Shown: positions 54,785 to 63,419 of the stretch, piece by piece
Layout: each line of letters begins with the position of its first letter
How positions within the stretch are numbered: the stretch's first letter is position 1
Origin: Arthrobacter sp. AQ5-06
GTDB lineage: Bacteria > Actinomycetota > Actinomycetes > Actinomycetales > Micrococcaceae
Length of the DNA stretch: 64,000 nt
Assembly: GCF_003287955.1 (NCBI RefSeq)
Contig: NZ_QMKP01000011.1
Coordinates: 107,917 to 171,916, forward strand
Reading direction: 5' to 3'
Position numbers and translations under genes: made by a program
The notes under the pieces: model-generated
Told to the model about the DNA's origin: nothing
Databases searched by the model: none
Seen by the model: only the letters and a program-made list of their open reading frames with translations

Positions 54785-56392
54785 ATGACTGAGAACCCAA
54801 CCCAGGGTGCAGCGCCGGAGAACCGCAATCCGGATGAGAACCGGAATGCGGACCAGAACCCTGCGGAGGCCCGCAGTGACGCTGTCGGTCAGGCTAATCC
54901 GACGGAGCAGCTGGACCGCTCCGGGGCACCTGGGAACCCCACCCAGCCTCTGCCGGGTGCGCCCCGTCCGGTTTATCCTCCCGGCGAGCCCTTCTACGGC
55001 CAGCAGACATCTGGCTACGGCCAGCAGACACCTGGCCAGCACTCGCCGGGCCAGCAGGCTCCCGGACATCAGTACGCCCAGCACGGAGCGCATTCGGCGG
55101 CGCCCGGCGGCTCTGCAGGTCAGTACGGCACGGGCCAGTACGCTCCTGGCCAGTACAACGCCCCCCCGAACCCGGCCGACGCACCCCGCCGGAAAGCCTC
55201 GTTCGGCGTCGGGACCCTGGTGGCCAGCATCCTTGCCGCCGGCCTCGTGGGTGGCGGCGTAGCGACAGTCGGCTCGGGGAACCTCTTTAACAACGGCTCC
55301 CCGTCGGCGGCGAGCAGCAGCAGCCAGCCTGAAACCGTCATCGTGAACAACAAGGACGACGTCAACGCCATCACGGCGGCAGCGCTGAAGGCGTCCCCCA
55401 GTGTGGTGACCATCAGCGCCTCCAGCGGCAGCTCCGGCGGCACCGGCTCCGGCATCGTCCTGGACGACGACGGGCACATCCTTACCAACACCCACGTGGT
55501 AACGCTGGATGGCCAGAGCGCCAACGCAGCTTTGGAGGTCCGCACCAGCGCAGGCAAGGTCCTCAAAGCCACGCTCGTAGGCACCGACCCCCTTTCTGAC
55601 CTCGCCGTCATCAAGGTGGACGACGCATCAGGGCTCACTCCTGCGACTCTCGGCGATTCCGGCAAGCTCAATGTGGGTGACACGGCCATCGCCATCGGCT
55701 CCCCATTGGGCCTCACGGGCACCGTCACGGACGGCATCGTCTCAACGCTGAACCGGACCATCAGCGTTGCGTCTTCGGCAGCACCCAAGGAAGGCGACAG
55801 TTCCCAGGATGGAGATCAGGGCTTCCAGTTCGCGCCGCCAAACGGTGGCCAGGGCCAAAGCACCGCGAACCAGGGTTCCATCTCCATCAACGTGATCCAG
55901 ACGGATGCCGCCATCAACCCCGGCAACTCCGGTGGTGCCCTAGTCAACAGCAAGGGCGAGATCATCGGCGTCAACGTGGCCATCGCGTCCGCCGGCTCCG
56001 ATTCCTCGTCCACGGCCGGCAACATCGGCGTGGGCTTCAGCATCCCCATCAACCACGCCAAGCGGGTGGGGCAGGAGATCATCGACACCGGCAAGGCCTC
56101 CCACGGCCAGCTGGGTGTCAGCGTCCGGGACAAGTCCTCCAGCGGGACGACGTCAGGATTCTCCGTCGGCGCGGACGTGGCCACAGTCGAGCCAAATTCA
56201 GCAGCAGGCAAAGCCGGCATCAAGGTGGGCGATGTGGTGACCAAGTTCAATGACCTTGTCATCAGCGAGCCCAACCAACTGACCGCGGCTGTCCGCGAGC
56301 AGGCCGGCGGCTCCACCGTCAAGCTCACGGTGCTGCGCAACGGCCAGGAACAGACGTTCGACGTAACTCTCGGCACCGCAGCGGACCAGTAG
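54785..56392 (+). CDS. HtrA/DegP-like serine protease with PDZ domain
   Basis: 535 residues. The first 135 are disordered and rich in Gln, Gly and Pro with repeated GYGQQT/GQ units; a membrane helix (residues about 141-163) anchors the protein. The trypsin-like domain has the triad in ILTNTHVVTLDG (His), DPLSDLAVIKVD (Asp) and NPGNSGGALVN (Ser), and a C-terminal PDZ domain has VEPNSAAGKAGIKVGDVV. It should act outside the membrane on misfolded proteins. ATG 54785 has AAAGGAAG upstream. It is divergent from the TPM gene with 286 bp between them in which I see no gene. Confidence 0.93.
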   Translation: MTENPTQGAAPENRNPDENRNADQNPAEARSDAVGQANPTEQLDRSGAPGNPTQPLPGAPRPVYPPGEPFYGQQTSGYGQQTPGQHSPGQQAPGHQYAQHGAHSAAPGGSAGQYGTGQYAPGQYNAPPNPADAPRRKASFGVGTLVASILAAGLVGGGVATVGSGNLFNNGSPSAASSSSQPETVIVNNKDDVNAITAAALKASPSVVTISASSGSSGGTGSGIVLDDDGHILTNTHVVTLDGQSANAALEVRTSAGKVLKATLVGTDPLSDLAVIKVDDASGLTPATLGDSGKLNVGDTAIAIGSPLGLTGTVTDGIVSTLNRTISVASSAAPKEGDSSQDGDQGFQFAPPNGGQGQSTANQGSISINVIQTDAAINPGNSGGALVNSKGEIIGVNVAIASAGSDSSSTAGNIGVGFSIPINHAKRVGQEIIDTGKASHGQLGVSVRDKSSSGTTSGFSVGADVATVEPNSAAGKAGIKVGDVVTKFNDLVISEPNQLTAAVREQAGGSTVKLTVLRNGQEQTFDVTLGTAADQ

Positions 56393-56429
56393 GGACTGAT
56401 CGGCAGAACGTACGGAACACCATAAACGC

Positions 56430-56472
56430 GGACGACGGCGGGGCTCACCAAAGGTGATCGCCGCCGTCGTCC
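56430..56472 (+). terminator. Hairpin terminator after the HtrA-like gene
   Basis: GGACGACGGCGG at 56430-56441 pairs exactly with CCGCCGTCGTCC at 56461-56472; the loop contains CTCACC/GGTGA, which can also pair. TGTGTTGCC follows instead of a clean T-run. Confidence 0.7.
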
Positions 56473-56681
56473 TGTGTTGCCACCGTCCTATGCCGCCGTC
56501 GTCGTACGTGTTCCCGTGCGCGCGGCCAGGGCCGTGACACAGGCGTTAACGGGACGGCAACGGGGGACGGCTATATGGTTAGCTAGGATCTACCCGTACC
56601 CCGGGCGTTCCGAGGCCATGACCCCATCCGGCTGGCTGTCCACAAGCATGGAAGGCTGCTGTAAATACAGTGGAAGAGACA

Positions 56682-57482
56682 TTGAAGATCATCGTCCTGG
56701 TCAAGCACGTACCGGACGCGCAGTTCGACCGCCACCTCAACGGCGAGGGCTACACCACGGACCGCGACGAAAGCATCCTTTCCGAGCTGGACGAATACGC
56801 CCTTGAGGCCGCTTTGCAGCTGGCTGAGGCCCGCGGTGGCGCCAAGGCGGGCAACCAAGTCATTGCGCTGAGTATGGGCCCGTCCGGTGCGGTGAACGCG
56901 GTGAAGAAGTCACTCCAGATGGGCGCCACCGAAGGTGTGCACCTCACGGACAGTGCGCTGGCCGGCTCAGACGCCGCCGCCACCTCGCTCGCGCTCGCGG
57001 CCGCCATCCGCCACATCGGCACCGGCGCCCCGGTGGACCTTGTCCTCACCGGCATGGCCTCCACCGACGGCGAAACGTCCCTGGTCCCTGCCCAGCTCGC
57101 CGAGCGCCTGGGCCTGCCGCAGATCACCTTCGCGTCCTCTCTGACGGTCGACGGAGGACGCCTCACCGCGCGCCGCGACGCCGACACGTACTCGGAGACC
57201 GTCGAAGCATCGCTGCCCGCGGTGGTATCCGTGACGGACCAGATCAACGAGCCGCGCTACCCCAACTTCAAGGGCATCATCGCGGCCAAACGCAAGAGCA
57301 TCACCACTCTGTCGCTCGCAGACATCGGAGTTGATCCCGCGCACGTGGGCCACACCGGATCCTGGACCACGGTGACCGCTGCCGAGGAACGCCCGCCGCG
57401 CACCGCCGGAACCATCATCACCGACGAAGGCGACGCAGGCATCAAACTCGTCGACTTCCTGGCCGCCCAGAAGCTGCTCTAA
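56682..57482 (+). CDS. etfB: Electron transfer flavoprotein subunit beta
   Basis: About 266 residues, partner of the next gene. KIIVLVKHVPDAQFDRHLNG is the normal start, DESILSELDEYALEAALQLA and SGAVNAVKKSLQMGATEGVH follow, and the AMP-binding loop appears as TGMASTDGETSLVPAQLAER. ETF carries electrons from acyl-CoA and other dehydrogenases to the quinone pool. The frame starts at a GTG at 56670, but GGAAG at 56672-56676 suits the TTG at 56682 and gives a canonical N-terminus. etfA follows 14 bp later. Confidence 0.93.
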   Translation: MKIIVLVKHVPDAQFDRHLNGEGYTTDRDESILSELDEYALEAALQLAEARGGAKAGNQVIALSMGPSGAVNAVKKSLQMGATEGVHLTDSALAGSDAAATSLALAAAIRHIGTGAPVDLVLTGMASTDGETSLVPAQLAERLGLPQITFASSLTVDGGRLTARRDADTYSETVEASLPAVVSVTDQINEPRYPNFKGIIAAKRKSITTLSLADIGVDPAHVGHTGSWTTVTAAEERPPRTAGTIITDEGDAGIKLVDFLAAQKLL

Positions 57483-57496
57483 GAGGGATCACAGAC

Positions 57497-58450
57497 ATGG
57501 CAAACGTACTCGTATTCATTGACAACCCCGGCGATGCCCTGAAGAAGAGCAGCCTCGAACTGCTCACCCTGGGACGTTCCCTCGGAGAGACCGCTGTTGC
57601 CCTGAACGGTGACATGCATCAGGATGTTTCGGCCACACTCGCCGAATACGGTGTCAGCGCCGTATTCCGGCCCTCCGCCCAGGACCTGGATGACTACCTC
57701 GTCTCGGCGAAGGCAGCCTATCTCGCGGCCGCCGCGGGTGCCGCCGGTGCAGGTACGGTCCTCCTGGACAACTCGCCCGAAGGCAAAGAGATCGCGGCAC
57801 GGCTCGGCATCCGACTCAATGCCGGCGTCATCACTGACGTTGTGGCGGTCGACGCCGATGGTACAGCGCACAAGTCGGTCCTCGCGGGTTCCTACACCAC
57901 CGCTGCCAGGACCACCACGGCGGTTTCCGTGCTGACGGTGAAGGCCAACAACGTAACGCCGGAGCCGGCATCCGTGGCTTCGGCTCCGGAGACGTCCACC
58001 GTCGAAGTGCCGGCGGACGGCATGGCCACGGCGGCCCGCATCACCGCCCGCGAGCAGAAGGTGGCCAGCGGCCGCCCGGATCTGGCGGACGCCCGCATCG
58101 TGGTGGCCGGCGGACGCGGAGTGGACGGCGACTTCGGCCCCGTGGAGCAGCTTGCGGACGCCCTCGGTGCTGCCGTCGGTGCCTCCCGTGCGGCCACGGA
58201 CGCCGGCTGGATCAGCCACGACGCCCAGGTCGGCCAGACCGGCAAGACCGTGTCGCCCCAGCTCTACATCTCTGCCGGCATTTCCGGTGCCATCCAGCAG
58301 AAAGCCGGGATGCAGACAGCCAAGGTCATCGTGGCCGTGAACAAGGACGCCGAGTCGCCGATCTTCGAAATCGCCGATTTTGGCATCATCGGGGACCTCT
58401 TCGACGTCCTTCCGCAGGCCACCGAAGAAATCAAGAAGCGAAAAGGCTGA
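57497..58450 (+). CDS. etfA: Electron transfer flavoprotein subunit alpha
   Basis: 317 residues. The C-terminal FAD domain is unmistakable: VVAGGRGVDGDFGPVEQLAD, VGASRAATDAGW, GKTVSPQLYISAGISGAIQ and IVAVNKDAESPIFEIADFGI. The N-terminal half has the Rossmann-like VLVFIDNPGDALKKSSLELL. It forms a heterodimer with EtfB. ATG start behind AGAGGGATC. The following PIG-L gene begins two bases after its stop. Confidence 0.95.
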   Translation: MANVLVFIDNPGDALKKSSLELLTLGRSLGETAVALNGDMHQDVSATLAEYGVSAVFRPSAQDLDDYLVSAKAAYLAAAAGAAGAGTVLLDNSPEGKEIAARLGIRLNAGVITDVVAVDADGTAHKSVLAGSYTTAARTTTAVSVLTVKANNVTPEPASVASAPETSTVEVPADGMATAARITAREQKVASGRPDLADARIVVAGGRGVDGDFGPVEQLADALGAAVGASRAATDAGWISHDAQVGQTGKTVSPQLYISAGISGAIQQKAGMQTAKVIVAVNKDAESPIFEIADFGIIGDLFDVLPQATEEIKKRKG

Positions 58451-58452
58451 CC

Positions 58453-59232
58453 TTGGCCCACTCCGCTGCCTCAGCACAGAGCCCGTTCAACCCGGAAACA
58501 CACCGGATTGGGCGGGTGCTCTGTTTCGCCGCCCACCCGGACGATATCGACTTCGGTGCGGCCGGCACCATCGCCGCCTGGACGGCCGCCGGAATCCAGG
58601 TCAGCTACTGCATCATGACGGACGGCGACGCCGGCGGCTTCGACCCGGCGCACCGGGCGGAGATCATCGCCCTCAGGGCGGCCGAGCAGCGCCGGGCCGC
58701 CCAACTCCTGGGTGTGACTGACATCCACTACCTCCATGAGCGCGACGGCTACCTGGAACCGACGCACGAGGTGATGAAAGGTGTGGTGAAGCTGATCCGG
58801 GAAATCCGTCCCGACGTCGTGCTTGCCATGCATCCCGAGCGGAACTGGAGCCGGATCCAGAAGAGCCATCCGGACCACCTTGCCGTGGGGGAGGCCGTGA
58901 CCCGGGCTGTCTACCCTGCAGTCGAAAACCCGTTCGCCTATCCGGAGCTGGCTGAGGCAGGACTCGCGGCGTACAAGCTGCCGTGGCTGTGGCTCTATGC
59001 CGGGCCGGAAGAGCGGGAGAACCACTTTGTGGATGTCACCGACCACGTGGACGCCAAGCTCGACGCGATCCACGTGCACGTGAGCCAGCATCCTGACGTC
59101 GCGGCCATGGAGGCAGCGGTGCGGAACGGCATGTACGCGAACGCACGGCGGGCGGGCTATACCGAGGGCCGTAGCGCCGAATCCTTCCACGTGGTCGCCG
59201 TCAACGGCCCGGGGACCATCGCCGGCTTCTAG
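58453..59232 (+). CDS. PIG-L family deacetylase
   Basis: 259 residues of the LmbE/PIG-L zinc deacetylase family. The metal-binding AAHPDDIDFG (residues about 25-35) and the second-ligand region KSHPDHLAVGEAV are intact, and HYLHERDGYLEPT matches the family. Relatives deacetylate GlcNAc-inositol or mycothiol conjugates; the sequence does not say which substrate applies. TTG start at 58453, directly after the etfA stop, implies translational coupling to the ETF genes. Confidence 0.9.
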   Translation: MAHSAASAQSPFNPETHRIGRVLCFAAHPDDIDFGAAGTIAAWTAAGIQVSYCIMTDGDAGGFDPAHRAEIIALRAAEQRRAAQLLGVTDIHYLHERDGYLEPTHEVMKGVVKLIREIRPDVVLAMHPERNWSRIQKSHPDHLAVGEAVTRAVYPAVENPFAYPELAEAGLAAYKLPWLWLYAGPEERENHFVDVTDHVDAKLDAIHVHVSQHPDVAAMEAAVRNGMYANARRAGYTEGRSAESFHVVAVNGPGTIAGF

Positions 59233-59252
59233 GACGGCTGCCGCCGCGGATT

Positions 59253-59327
59253 TCCCCCGTAAGTTTTTGTCCAGATAACGTGCCCTAAACGCCGTTGGAA
59301 CCACATTATCTGGACAAAAACTCGGGG
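59253..59327. repeat. Long imperfect inverted repeat between convergent genes
   Basis: AGTTTTTGTCCAGATAA (59262-59278) and TTATCTGGACAAAAACT (59306-59322) are perfect reverse complements. The arms extend outwards through CCCCCG/CGGGGG, with two extra bases on the left, and inwards with mismatches (ACGTG against CACAT). The total stem is over 25 bp around a loop of about 20. It may terminate the PIG-L and rskA genes from both sides, or be an intergenic palindromic repeat family. Confidence 0.75.
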
Positions 59328-59349
59328 GTGCGGGACAAAAGTGGGGCTG

Positions 59350-60219
59350 TCAGGCGCCCAGAGGTGCGGCGGCCACGGTGGGGAACGTTGGGGTGGCCGA
59401 ACCGCCCACCGGCTCCACGGTGATGCCGAGCGCCGCAGCGGACGCAATGCCCTTCACCACGGCAGGCTTGGACAGGGCTGCTTCGTCCATCAGGCCCTGG
59501 GAAACCGGTGCCGAGCCGTCCTTCGGGATCAGCCACATCTGGTAGACCTTGCCGGCCGGCGGCGCGGGTACACCGTTCATCTTGACCACCACGGCATCCT
59601 TCGACGACGAAATCAGCACTGTGGCGGTGCCGCCAGCGGAGACGGGTACGGAGGCCTCACGGACGTCGGCGGCCCGGACCACCTGGTTGAGGGGATCGTT
59701 CTGGTCCGTGATGTAGGCGCCCACGCCCACGCCACCGAGGGCAATCACGGCGGCGGCCGCCACTGCGGTGAGCCAGCGGCGGGCGCCGGTAGGGCGGCGT
59801 CGTTCGTCCCTGCGGACCCTGGCCGCGGCGAGCTCATCCAGGGCTTCTGCCGGCGGCTGTGCGGCCGGCGCGGCAGGGGCAGCAGTGACTGCGGTGGGCC
59901 CATCGGCAGGCAGCTGCGCGAGGGACGGCAACTGCGAGACGATACGTGCGAAAAGATCCGCGGGAGGCCCCGCCTCAGCCGTAAAGGACGCCGCGAGGGT
60001 CTCCCTGGCCTGGCGGACACGCTCAAGGAAGGACGTGCGCTCGGCGTCGGGCGCGGCGGAGATGTAGCGGTCAATGGCGGCGCGTTCGGCATCGCTGATC
60101 GCGTCCAGGGCATAGAGCTCGGCGAGATCCACGGCCCGCCCGGAATCCAGGTCGGCTGCGATCTCAGTTCCGAACGAGCCGGGACGGCGGGTGCCTCCCT
60201 GACTATTCATTTCTGTCAT
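59350..60219 (-). CDS. rskA: Anti-sigma-K factor RskA
   Basis: 289 residues. The N-terminal cytoplasmic part (DLAELYALDAISDAERAAID) is the RskA anti-sigma domain start. One membrane helix (WLTAVAAAAVIALGGVGVGAYI) precedes an extracytoplasmic domain with AVVVKMNGVPAPPAGKVYQM and WLIPKDGSAP, typical of the RskA/anti-sigma-K C-terminal domain. It holds SigK at the membrane until cleaved by regulated proteolysis. It lies directly downstream of sigK with 1 bp between stop and start. Confidence 0.93.
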   Translation of the reverse strand: MTEMNSQGGTRRPGSFGTEIAADLDSGRAVDLAELYALDAISDAERAAIDRYISAAPDAERTSFLERVRQARETLAASFTAEAGPPADLFARIVSQLPSLAQLPADGPTAVTAAPAAPAAQPPAEALDELAAARVRRDERRRPTGARRWLTAVAAAAVIALGGVGVGAYITDQNDPLNQVVRAADVREASVPVSAGGTATVLISSSKDAVVVKMNGVPAPPAGKVYQMWLIPKDGSAPVSQGLMDEAALSKPAVVKGIASAAALGITVEPVGGSATPTFPTVAAAPLGA

Positions 60220-60220
60220 C

Positions 60221-60829
60221 TCAACTCACCCCCAGACAGGTCTTCAAGCGGATCAGTCCGTCGCGGATGCGGGACTTGATGGTGGGTACTGCTGCGTTTA
60301 GCTTTTCCGCGACTTCGCGGTACGTGAGGCCGCCGTAGTAGGCCAGCCGCACGGATTCCTGTTGTGTATCGGTCAGCGTTTCCAGGCACCGGACCACTGC
60401 CTCGGCCTCGAGCCTGCTGTCCACCTCGGCGGAGACGGAATCGTGATCCACGTCCTGGCTGCTGGCGCCGTACTTGGCCTCACGGTCGGTGGCCGACTGC
60501 GAGGAACGGACCTTGTCCACGGCCCGGCGGTGCGAAATGGTCATCAGCCACGAGAGCGGACTGCCTGCTTCCGGGTTGAACTTCGCGGCGTTCTGCCATA
60601 CCTGGAGGAAAACCTCCTGCGTGGTGTCTTCGCTGAGTTCGGGATCGATGAGCACCCGCCGCGCCATGCCGAACACCCGGCGCGATGTCAATTGGTAGAA
60701 CTCGGCAAACGCGGCCTGGTCGCCGCCGGCGATGCGGGCGAGCAGTCCGGCCAAGCGCTTGCTGAGATCCGCCGGTGAGTCTGTGACTGCGGCCGGGGCC
60801 TCGGAGTTTGGCGCGTTGGGAGTTTCCAT
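60221..60829 (-). CDS. sigK: ECF RNA polymerase sigma factor SigK
   Basis: About 202 residues. Region 2 reads AAFAEFYQLTSRRVFGMARR, SEDTTQEVFLQVWQNAAKFN and AGSPLSWLMTISHRRAVDKV; region 4 reads LTDTQQESVRLAYYGGLTYR, then EVAEKLNAAVPTIKSRIRDG. It is intact and belongs to the SigK-type group paired with RskA. The frame is open to 60940; ATG 60829 (METPNAPNSEAP) is the likely start. The first 35 residues are an unstructured acidic leader. Confidence 0.93.
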   Translation of the reverse strand: METPNAPNSEAPAAVTDSPADLSKRLAGLLARIAGGDQAAFAEFYQLTSRRVFGMARRVLIDPELSEDTTQEVFLQVWQNAAKFNPEAGSPLSWLMTISHRRAVDKVRSSQSATDREAKYGASSQDVDHDSVSAEVDSRLEAEAVVRCLETLTDTQQESVRLAYYGGLTYREVAEKLNAAVPTIKSRIRDGLIRLKTCLGVS

Positions 60830-61018
60830 CACTACCCAGCATAGGTCGCCCGGCGGCGAAACCTGAGCATCGCGGCCGGTGCTGCCCCTGGGAAAGGGGA
60901 AAGTCGACGGCGCCGCCCGCCTCGTAGCTAACAGTGTCACCTACCGCTCCTTCCTCGCCCCGGAATTGCTGTCAGGAGTGATTCGGTGCCGGCGGCCCTG
61001 CGGATGGGCCGGGGGCGC

Positions 61019-61486
61019 TCAAATCTGGGCGCCGGAAAATCCGTGCTGGCGCCAGGCCTCGTAGACAGCAATGGACGCCGCATTGGCCAGGTTCAGGGAA
61101 CGCAGGGACGGCAGCATGGGGAGCCGCACGGTGGCCGTGACATGCGGATCGCTCTTGAGGTGTTCAGGCAGGCCTACTGATTCCTGGCCGAACATCAGCA
61201 CATCCCCGGGGCGGTAGGCGATGTCGGCGTAGCTGGCGGCGCCGTCCGAGGTGAAGGCGTACACACGCTCTGGCTGCAGTTCGCGCCAGGCCTCCTCGAT
61301 GCTTTTGTGGACGGTGACGACGGCGAGGTCATGGTAATCGAGGCCGGCGCGCCGGAGCTTGGCGTCGGAGAAATCAAAGCCGAGGGGTTCCACCAGGTGC
61401 AGTTCGGCGCCGGTAATGGCTGCCAGCCTTATCGCATTGCCGGTGTTGCCGGGGATTTCGGGGGCGTAGAAGAGGATTCGGAACAC
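61019..61486 (-). CDS. trmL: tRNA (cytidine(34)-2'-O)-methyltransferase TrmL (SPOUT)
   Basis: 155 residues, full length for this small SpoU-class enzyme that methylates the wobble ribose of certain leucine tRNAs. Signatures: FYAPEIPGNTGNAIRLAA, LHLVEPLGFDFSDAKLRRAG, the AdoMet-knot motifs DVLMFGQESVGLP and LRSLNLANAASIAVYEAWRQ. ATG start at 61486. Confidence 0.93.
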   Translation of the reverse strand: MFRILFYAPEIPGNTGNAIRLAAITGAELHLVEPLGFDFSDAKLRRAGLDYHDLAVVTVHKSIEEAWRELQPERVYAFTSDGAASYADIAYRPGDVLMFGQESVGLPEHLKSDPHVTATVRLPMLPSLRSLNLANAASIAVYEAWRQHGFSGAQI

Positions 61487-61521
61487 CGTCCAATCCTAGT
61501 CAACCAATCCCGGCCAACGGT

Positions 61522-61594
61522 TCAGTGCATCCAACTCAGTGCATCCAACTCAGTGCGCGCAGCCCAGTGCACCCAGCAGCTCAGTGCATGCCGC
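61522..61594. repeat. Degenerate 14-bp tandem repeats
   Basis: TCAGTGCATCCAAC occurs twice back to back (61522-61535 and 61536-61549), then TCAGTGCGCGCAGC, a CCAGTGCACCCAGC-like unit and a final TCAGTGCATGCC. The last units run into the end of the DnaJ-domain gene (stop at 61581), whose last residues may have been shaped by the repeats. Confidence 0.7.
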
Positions 61595-62543
61595 GCAGCA
61601 GCCTGGCCAGGACGGGCACATTGACAGTGTTCGGCGCGGGACCTGAGGAGAGGAAGTGTCTGAGGTCGCGGACCAGGCCTGCCGCGTTCACCACCTGGAT
61701 GGTTTCGGACGTGCCGGCTGTTCGCCGGTGGCGGTCGATGACGGGTTCGTGGAGGTTGCCGTCGGCGCTGTGGATGACTGTCCAGCCGGTGACGTTCAGT
61801 TCCGGGAAGATGTCCTGCATGGCCCGGACAACGTGGGCCAGTTGAGGCGGCGCGATGGAACGTCCGCCGTGCCTCAGGGATTGCCCGTCCCAGGCGTAGG
61901 CGCCCTTTGGCAGCAGCATGGACCCGATCAGCGCCAGCCGGTAGCCGGACAGGAGCGCGTGGTCGATGTGGCTGTTGTCGGCCGGGGACTGCAGGCCATT
62001 GACCAGCCGGGCCGCAGGAATCGCGGGCAGGACCTGGCGGGTGATGAGCTGCACGGTGCGGAGTTCTCGCTGGATCCGGGCCTCGGCGCCAAAGATGCCG
62101 CGTTTGCGCGGCATCCCGTGGACCTGCTGGCTGGCCTGGGCGAAGGGGATGAGCGGTACCGTTCCGGACGACTCGAAGGCCGCAGCATCGTAGGGCGGGA
62201 CGTAAAGGGGCGGGTCGCCCGCGGTGTTCCGGGGCGTGGTGGTCCTGTGCACGGTAGCCGAGGCGCGGCTGCCCGCCGCCGGCGCATCAAAGTGCGGCCC
62301 AGCGGCGGAATCGTCGGTGTTCCGGGCAGTCCCTGCGGCATACGAGCGGTCGTAGGCCTTCCGGCGCGTCGGGTCTATCAGGGTTTCGTATGCTGCCGTC
62401 ACCTGCCGGAAAGCGGCGGCGTCCCCGCCATGGTCAGGATGGGCCTTTCGCGCGGCCCGGCGGTAGGCCACCTTGATCTCCTTGTCGGTGGCTGTAACGG
62501 CGACACGGAGCACCTCGTAGTAGGAGCTGCTGCTCTCGGTCAA
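61581..62543 (-). CDS. J-domain (DnaJ-like) protein
   Basis: About 320 residues. The N-terminal J domain (SSYYEVLRVAVTATDKEIKV, then AYRRAARKAHPDHGGD with the HPD motif, then AYETLIDPTRRKAYDRSYA) should stimulate an Hsp70. No Gly/Phe or zinc-finger part follows. The remaining 200 residues form an unfamiliar domain with IFGAEARIQRELRTVQLITR, LLSGYRLALIGSMLLPKGAY and GWTVIHSADGNLHEPV, so it is a specialised J protein. The TTG at 62543 is the best start (AGGATGAG upstream); the frame continues to 62837 but is noise. Confidence 0.85.
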   Translation of the reverse strand: MTESSSSYYEVLRVAVTATDKEIKVAYRRAARKAHPDHGGDAAAFRQVTAAYETLIDPTRRKAYDRSYAAGTARNTDDSAAGPHFDAPAAGSRASATVHRTTTPRNTAGDPPLYVPPYDAAAFESSGTVPLIPFAQASQQVHGMPRKRGIFGAEARIQRELRTVQLITRQVLPAIPAARLVNGLQSPADNSHIDHALLSGYRLALIGSMLLPKGAYAWDGQSLRHGGRSIAPPQLAHVVRAMQDIFPELNVTGWTVIHSADGNLHEPVIDRHRRTAGTSETIQVVNAAGLVRDLRHFLSSGPAPNTVNVPVLARLLRGMH

Positions 62544-62710
62544 ACACTCATCCTTTTTCTTCGTCTGGCCAGTCCACGGCAGGCAGCCCGGTGGGCCCCA
62601 GTTTACGGCCTGCACACCCAACGTCTGCGCAAGCCTCAGTGGTTCCCGCGGCCGGCGTCTAGACTCTTTGAGGATGACGGCAGGCTGGCCGTCCGGGCGA
62701 ACATATTGGG

Positions 62711-63382
62711 GTGGACGTGAAGGCGCAGGCGGCTGTACTCGTGGCGGGGGCGCTGCTTGGCGTGACAGCACTGGGAGGCTGCAGTGTTGGCATGCCGGAT
62801 CCGGCCGCCCCGAAAGTGGAGCCAACCGTCGCCGCACTGGCCACCCCCACTATCACCCCCGGCCACGACGCAGAAGCGGTGGCCGCAAAGGATATGCCGT
62901 TCTCCGCTGGCGGTTCCCTCGCCGCCGGGGTCCCCGTGGGGATCTCTGACGGACTTAAGGAAGCACCCGGCTGGCAGCAGGTTAAGGAGAACGTGGCCGG
63001 CGAGAGCCAGTACCTGAAGGCCGATGGCTGCCTGGTGGCGGCCAAGATCCGCGCCAACCAGGCCCCGCTGGCGCTCCAGGACGACAAGGAGTCAACCGTT
63101 GGCCTCTTCACTTACCTGGACCCGAGCATCCTGCCCGGTTATCTGAAGACCGCGACGCTGCGGTGGGGCGGTGAGGCCGGCAAGCCGGGGCCGTCGGCCG
63201 AAGTGCTGGTGCTGGAGAAACCCGCCCGACCGGGCGCCAGGTCCACGGCCGTTATGGCCCGGGTGTTCGGCACCGCCGCATCATCGGTCTACATTTCCGT
63301 GGCCTGCCCGGACGACGCCGCACTGGCAGCCGCCCGGGCCGACGTCGCAGAACGCCTCCTGGTGGTTCCGCCGTCGAACTAG
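62711..63382 (+). CDS. Hypothetical lipoprotein
   Basis: 223 residues with a lipoprotein signal (VLVAGALLGVTALGGC), a Pro/Thr/Ala linker and a C-terminal domain of about 150 residues (MPFSAGGSLAAGVPVGISDG, YLKADGCLVAAKIRANQ, SVYISVACPDDAALAAARAD). No family recognised; it resembles other actinobacterial surface lipoproteins of unknown role. GTG start at 62711. It is divergent from the J-domain gene and the last resident gene before the IS30 element. Confidence 0.75.
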   Translation: MDVKAQAAVLVAGALLGVTALGGCSVGMPDPAAPKVEPTVAALATPTITPGHDAEAVAAKDMPFSAGGSLAAGVPVGISDGLKEAPGWQQVKENVAGESQYLKADGCLVAAKIRANQAPLALQDDKESTVGLFTYLDPSILPGYLKTATLRWGGEAGKPGPSAEVLVLEKPARPGARSTAVMARVFGTAASSVYISVACPDDAALAAARADVAERLLVVPPSN

Positions 63383-63419
63383 GGTGGCTTGAGAAAAAGT
63401 GAAATATCCGACGGCAGGT

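Noticed and set aside
61522..61594. CRISPR-like array
   Set aside because: Units are 14 bp, adjacent with no spacers, and degenerate; no cas genes are in the window.
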